A stretch of 64,000 nucleotides of DNA from Cylicocyclus nassatus. Its lineage: Eukaryota; Nematoda; Chromadorea; Rhabditida; Strongylidae. Positions 59,303 through 64,000 of the stretch are shown piece after piece. Location of the stretch: contig CATQJL010000305.1 in assembly GCA_958299035.1 (NCBI GenBank), positions 32,501,733-32,565,732 of the forward strand, in the 5' to 3' direction. Numbering within the stretch: position 1 is the stretch's first letter; each line of letters starts with the position of its first letter. Under the pieces are notes generated by a model that was not told the origin of the DNA, did no database searches, and saw only the letters and a program-made list of their open reading frames with translations. A program made the position numbers and the translations under genes.

Positions 59303-59442
59303 TATTTGTACTTTGTTTAATTTCTTCGTAATATCAGAGCACCGCTTCAAAACAAAGCTGAAGGATGCCGTAAGCCCGTGTCAAGAAACTAAGCAGTTAC
59401 ATTGTGAAGCGGTAGTGTCACTTCTCATTAGATGCTAAATAC

Positions 59443-59779
59443 TTGAAGGCAGCGTCGACAAAGAATTATGTTTTTCATGTTTTTGTCGTTCTGGGGCCTT
59501 TCAGTGGCCCTAATATAATTATGAAGTTCAATATGTGCAAACGCAAAAATCCGACTTTGGGATCCCTATTCTGATGAACCAGATGGCTTTCTCTACCTAA
59601 TTTACGTAGTCACTACCTGGTTGGGCGGAGCTTGATAAGATTTGGGCGTGGCTTGAATAGCACTTTCGCTATTCTAGGTCCATTATTTCCATTCAGAGAC
59701 AGCATTAGAGGACCGGACCTACGCAAATTCCCATCGGCACGAAACGGAGGGTTAGATTTAGCCTGCACACTGCCTTCAA
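59443..59779. mobile_element. MITE of the AGGCAGCGTCC family, 337 bp
   Basis: TTGAAGGCAGCGTCGAC at the left pairs with the right end CACTGCCTTCAA with few changes. The internal block GTTTTTGTCGTTCTGGGGCC is shared with the copy at 60640. Confidence 0.75.
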
Positions 59780-60639
59780 GCAATATTCTGCGTTTCAATA
59801 AGGGCGAAAATTCGGTACCCGAAAGTAGGAGTTCTGTTCAAAAATCTGCGAACCTCCACTTTGCTCAGGTACGCCGCCTTCATATTAGAATTTACGTGTA
59901 CGGGTTTGAAGTTCTTCTATGGCGAGAAGACGTTAAACAGAAATAGGTCAAAAGTATGGACATATCTCGTATTTCGGGTTAGGCTTTTCACGAAAACTAA
60001 GCTTACAGAAAGCTGAGAATGCATGTCTATATTTCCAAATATAAGGGCTGTTGCAAGGCGCAGAAGTAGTATTAGTTGAGCGGGCGCAAACGCTGCGCGC
60101 GCGTACCTTTACCGTTGTAAATCCTACTCCTCATGCGCTCTGCGGCTAATGAAACCTCGTTCACACCTAAAGATATTGCGTCTTTTTCATGCAGCAGCCT
60201 ATACTATAAAGTCAACTACTTGGAAAGAGTTCAAAACTGCTTTGGCAAAGCAAGAAAATTCTGTTCTCTCGAAGTTGCGAAACTGTACATTAGAGCATTC
60301 GATGCAAAGAGTGTAATCGTGAGCAGGTTGGGCTTACACTGGATTTTTATTTGCACGGTGATACATTTTTTTCGGTGGCTCGAACCTTTAAACAAATCAA
60401 ACTAGGTGCGATCTTCTGAACTAAACCTTATAGAGCATGCTCCCCTAACAAATAGTACCCCACTCACTTGTTCTTGATGCTCAGACATCCGCGATGTTGA
60501 TGATGATGAGATAAGATGATACGAAATATTTTTAGACAACCTATTACATTGTTATTTTTTTTACATCGTGCTGCCTTGCTTTTGCTTGCAGAAAAATGCA
60601 GCCGATATCAGAGCCAGTATTAGGTTGAGTTCTTGATCC
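59780..60639. other. no gene recognised
   Basis: A 90-codon frame at 60133-60405 plus carries no domain I recognise. No repeat structure seen. Confidence 0.4.
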
Positions 60640-60983
60640 TTAAAGGCACCGTCCACCCAGATTTTCGACTTCCACGTTTTTGTCGTTTCAGGGCCTTCTC
60701 ATGTCCCTGATTCCGATTATGAAGTCGAGAATGCGCGAAAACCCCGGCAATCTCCATTCCGCAGAACCCACAGGCCGGCTTTCCGGAGCGGCGATTGGAT
60801 GGGTGCGCACAAATGGGCGGGCATGGATGGGGGTCCTCGTGCATCTTCGCTATTCCAAAGCGATTTTCTCGCTTCCGAAGCGGCATTTTGCGCCGCGATC
60901 GAACATTGGATTAATAGGAGGCCCTACTATTATGTGCTGCCAAAAGCTCAACACCTTCAACTTAGGGTGGACGGTGCCTTTAA
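60640..60983. mobile_element. MITE of the AGGCAGCGTCC family, 344 bp
   Basis: TTAAAGGCACCGTCCACCC (60640-60658) and its exact reverse complement at 60965-60983 form a perfect 19 bp terminal repeat. The right TTAA is shared with the next copy. Confidence 0.88.
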
Positions 60984-61340
60984 AGGCAGCGTCCACAATC
61001 CTTTGGCGTGCCCTCTAAAAGGAGTTACGGGCCTGTGATACGTATCACAAGCCGCCCCTTCGTATCACAAACCACCCTTGAGGACGAGTGCTCACGCAGG
61101 GTGCGGTTGCATTGCAGTTGCATTACAGTTGCACTGCACACTACAATGCAACTGCATCCGTGCAGTTGCAGCTCCTCCCGCTGGCATGACGATGGGGACG
61201 AGCAATTCGAAACTCGTCCACCTTTTTAAGAGAGGGTCCCCCAAAACAATTTCGACTTTACAGCTGGAATCAGGGCCACGGAAAGGCCCCAGAATGGCAG
61301 AAACATGCGAGGCGAGATTTTGCCCGGACACTGCTTTTAA
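60980..61340. mobile_element. MITE of the AGGCAGCGTCC family, second adjoining copy
   Basis: It starts TTAAAGGCAGCGTCCAC at 60980 and ends in GGACACTGCTTTTAA at 61340 (inverted with a few changes). It contains a GTTGCATTGCAGTTGCATTA-like short tandem stretch at about 61105-61165. It abuts the previous copy with only TTAA in common. Confidence 0.7.
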
Positions 61341-61714
61341 GCTTTTGTTCGCGAACGCTTTAAAGAACTCCTCTCCTTCTCCTGCAAGTTTGTTGCCTTT
61401 TCCAACAACGTCCGCTCTCATTTGCAGAAACACATAATAAGATACCTAACCCCTTCAGAAAATCTCGCTCGTAATGTAACCAGCTTTTCTCTATTTTGTC
61501 ACGATTGCTCAGCTTTGCCTTGAAGCAGATTTTGAAGAAAAAAATTATTGAAAATTCTAGCGCTTACCCTTGCCACACTTTCCTTCAATCATACAAAAAG
61601 AGGATTGACTGGATTATGTCACGGCTGGTTTTATAGAAAATTGGTCTGATAAAAAACTACTCAAAAATGCACCCTTTTGCTGATGAGAGAAAGATCTTCG
61701 CTTAATTCTGTGGG

Positions 61715-62047
61715 ATGTTTGCAAGCGGTAGAACAAGAACTCGACTAAGGCGAAAACTTCTAACTTCTAACTTACTCATTCAAGATCTGAATGTCAAAAT
61801 TGCAATCATTTACAGTGAAATTTTGAGAATTTATAGGACTTGTACAAAATTTGAAAACTTCGTTGAAAGACTAGAATTACTTATAGATCAACTTTTAGCT
61901 TTACAATACACTCCCAACATCATTTCTAACGCCATGATCAAATGCTTGAGAAAAAATAAATGCATATCAAAGTATTTGCATCTACAATCGTTCAAAAACA
62001 CTAAAACCTTTGTTATTAAAATGCTCACAAAATTGCAACATAGCTGA
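61715..62047 (+). other. 110-codon open frame, perhaps a retroelement fragment
   Basis: A lysine- and leucine-rich frame whose middle (YSEILRIYRTCTKFENFVER, then LLALQYTPNIISNAM) looks like the thumb region after the catalytic core of Penelope-like reverse transcriptases. No catalytic motif is present nearby and no flanking element structure was found. Alternatively an unknown host exon or chance. Confidence 0.25.
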
Positions 62048-62786
62048 ATTTTTGATCTAATTGCTCTACCCCTCATGTGTAAATACCCCCTAGACCTATC
62101 CTTCTCAGTACACCACTCTTCTCTACTAACGAGCCTCGGGAGTGGTTCACTCTATAGTAACCTGTATAGGGGTAGAGGCGAAACAGGCGTAAAGAACCCA
62201 TCTTATCAATACTTACTATTCAATATTCAGCGGGTTTGGAGTCTACGCGCTCATTAAATTTACTCTCCACAACCCCCTTCATTTTCGTCTTCAACTTCAG
62301 TTCCCCTAAATTTTGGGAAATATTTCTTGTTTGACCGCGTCGGGCTTTGAACTAGCTGTGTCAAACGTTAGATGGAGCCAAAATCAATTTGTGACAATTT
62401 CTGAGAAAAAGTGTTGAATCAGAGCGATGGAAGAGAAGGAAAATTAATTATGTAGAAGAGTCTCTGATGCGTACACGTGACTTTAAAATGCTATTGAAGC
62501 ATTACATTGCGAGAACGAAGCTTAATTGTGACTAGGCTATTTGATGAAATCGGCAAAAGGCTAGAGAAATTTCAAGAGGAAGGATTTGAAATTAGAGGGG
62601 AAAGCCTGCATGAATTAGCTACAAAAACAGTTGGGATTTACGAAAACATTGCTGGTTATCGAGCTCAAATTGTGATTGACTTAAGTATCGAATTTCATTC
62701 ACGAGGTGCATGAGGGAGGCTTATGGTAATCTAATTCACTGAGAAAAAGTGAAAAAGGAATATGAAACAAAAGTAATAAATGATAT
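62048..62786. other. no gene recognised
   Basis: This lies downstream, in the sense of transcription, of the chemoreceptor exons, so further exons (TM5-7) would be expected here. None could be identified. A 68-codon plus-strand frame at 62507-62713 (LFDEIGKRLEKFQEEGFEI...) is of unknown meaning. Confidence 0.35.
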
Positions 62787-62788
62787 TA

Positions 62789-63004
62789 CCCTAATTTCAC
62801 GCGTACAAGGCGCACCTTTTTCGATTTTTCGACTAAGCCCCTCAGCCGCTTTAAATTGTTTCGGGAAGCGATCCTTATGCCGGACCATTCTCTCAAGCAA
62901 TATACAGCAAGACATAGGGTCCTTTGGTTGCGAAGTTCTTTGGCGTATTTGGGCTGGTCGTTTGGAAAAAAAATCCCCCGCGCCTTGTACGCTTGAAATT
63001 AGGG
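62789..63004. mobile_element. 216 bp MITE, CCCTAATTTCACGCG family
   Basis: CCCTAATTTCACGCGTACAA at the left is mirrored with one change at the right (TTGTACGCTTGAAATTAGGG), with TA on both sides (62787-62788, 63005-63006). It is the second copy of the family at 39254-39470. It lies just after the last identified exon of the chemoreceptor, presumably in an intron. Confidence 0.85.
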
Positions 63005-63125
63005 TAACAACAGCTTCGCGAAAGAAAAAACAAAGAAAAAATCGCGCACAAAATTTCGAGAAGCAAAGCTTTCTTGTAGGCGATACTTATTAATTTGTGG
63101 GATAAGTGTGTAAATGTGTTCATAC

Positions 63126-63695
63126 CGTTACAGTAGTCGAATATAACCATACTGGCACCGAGACTATCAAAACGTATGGAAGAGGGCGGATAATACGATG
63201 CCTGCAATCAATAATTAGATTTGATTTCGAAGTTTATCAGGTTTCTGATAAAAAAGCTTTACTTGAGTGGGACAAGAATTGCGGCAAGAAGATCTCCGCC
63301 AATGACCACGTACATCATCGCTTGAGCACAGATAGCAAATACGTAAGGTAGAATCCATTTGAAACATTCGTTTTGCCGAGGTAATTGATGAGAATAACTG
63401 AAAATAATTTAGAATGGAATGAGGTTAATAGAAACAAAAGAAGAAAAATTTGCCTGTATTTCATATTGACAAACTGATTAGAAATACATATGATATGATA
63501 TACTGCCAGATTTGCCAGTAATAACCCTAAATTACTATTTTTTCGGCTACCAAATATATCAATAACATAATTTTTACCGTGCTTGTTGCGAAGATGTTTA
63601 TGTCTATACGTAGCCCAAATTACATTGAAATTTCCAAAGAGGCCAATTCCATAGAAAACGACAATGATTACACTTATCGTGTAGAAATAAACCAT
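63126..63695 (-). CDS. srsx-like nematode chemoreceptor (7TM), N-terminal half
   Basis: Four exons on the minus strand: 63695-63578, 63526-63475, 63397-63263 and 63201-63126. Every junction has GT-AG and consistent phase, giving 127 codons. Exon 1 starts at ATG 63695 and encodes TM1 with the signature GxxGN (GLFGNFNVIW) followed by LRNKHG. Exon 2 is TM2 (LLLANLAVYHIICIS). Exon 3 has NECFKWILPYVFAICAQAMM, then TM3 and the DLLAAILVPLKHR motif (DRY-like position). Exon 4 is TM4 (PYVLIVSVPVWLY). This matches srsx-type serpentine receptors, G-protein-coupled sensors of external chemicals. A donor follows at 63125, but exons for TM5-7 were not found; the next intron holds a MITE. It may be a truncated gene. 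Confidence 0.75.
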
Positions 63696-64000
63696 ATTTA
63701 CTCTGAAAGAAAAAGATAGCACGTGAAAGAACAATAACAAAGTGGCTTTTGGAAAAAAAATTCGGTTAAGATTGCATAGATGGAGGAGAGATTTACTACG
63801 AATTCTATAAGCAACATAGAAAATGGCAACATTCATAATGGACACTGATGTAGTTTTTCTTGAAAATGAAAAAAAATGAAAAAATTAGAAGCCAAACTCT
63901 GGTTAGTCATGCTAATGTCTTGAAATTATCGTGTGAAATTTAGAAAAAAGTCATCGATTTTTGAATTCTAGACACAAATTTTGTCATTCCATTCTAGAAT

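Overview
The window reads as nuclear DNA of a parasitic strongylid nematode, most likely a hookworm relative (inference). The reasons are spliced genes with introns of about 40-50 bp, one GC-AG intron, a nematode-type astacin protease (NAS family), a nematode 7TM chemoreceptor (srsx-like), and a dense load of RTE retrotransposons, Helitrons, Tc1/mariner-like and hAT-like fold-back elements. No prokaryotic features, rRNA, recognisable tRNA or CRISPR array were seen.

Layout. 1-6.1 kb: a decayed plus-strand RTE retrotransposon (endonuclease part at about 1.5-2.3 kb, reverse transcriptase part at about 5.2-5.95 kb) split by a 991 bp inverted-repeat element. 6.1-9.1 kb: nothing supported. 9.1-9.5 kb: a possible last exon of a 7TM receptor (minus strand). 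9.5-12.7 kb: a tandem-repeat element, two opposite non-autonomous Helitrons (10306-11465 minus, 12090-12694 plus) and a palindromic element between them. 15.3-15.6 kb: a MITE. 16.97-21.04 kb: the main gene, an astacin metalloprotease with a very long, basic, tandemly repeated C-terminal tail. 22.8-25.7 kb: fold-back DNA and a mariner-type element. 25.8-29.1 kb: a nearly complete RTE element (minus). 30.8-35.7 kb: a frame-broken autonomous Helitron (Rep/helicase, minus). 37.6 kb: a (CA)n microsatellite. 38.5-42.2 kb: a diverged duplication, a MITE, a fold-back element and a LINE relic. 42712-45551: an LTR retrotransposon with 221 bp LTRs that encodes only Gag and protease. 46171-48189 and 49215-51055: long fold-back transposons with target-site duplications (TA, and 8 bp CTCCTCAT). 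51.2-53.9 kb: another RTE relic (minus). 54-61.3 kb: further fold-back elements and MITEs. 63.1-63.7 kb: four in-phase exons of an srsx-like chemoreceptor (minus).

How the parts relate. Only two loci look like host genes: the astacin and the chemoreceptor. The rest is transposon sediment. The most interesting region is the astacin tail. Tandem copies of a roughly 50-residue exon are separated at the 5' side by tiny introns in a constant phase. Further 3', the sequence homologous to those introns is part of one long open frame and has lost splice-site consistency or the donor itself. One of the tiny introns holds a 185 bp Helitron, and its empty site can be read from the neighbouring repeat units. 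Gene models are read by eye; the 5' exons of the astacin and the 3' exons of the chemoreceptor were not found.
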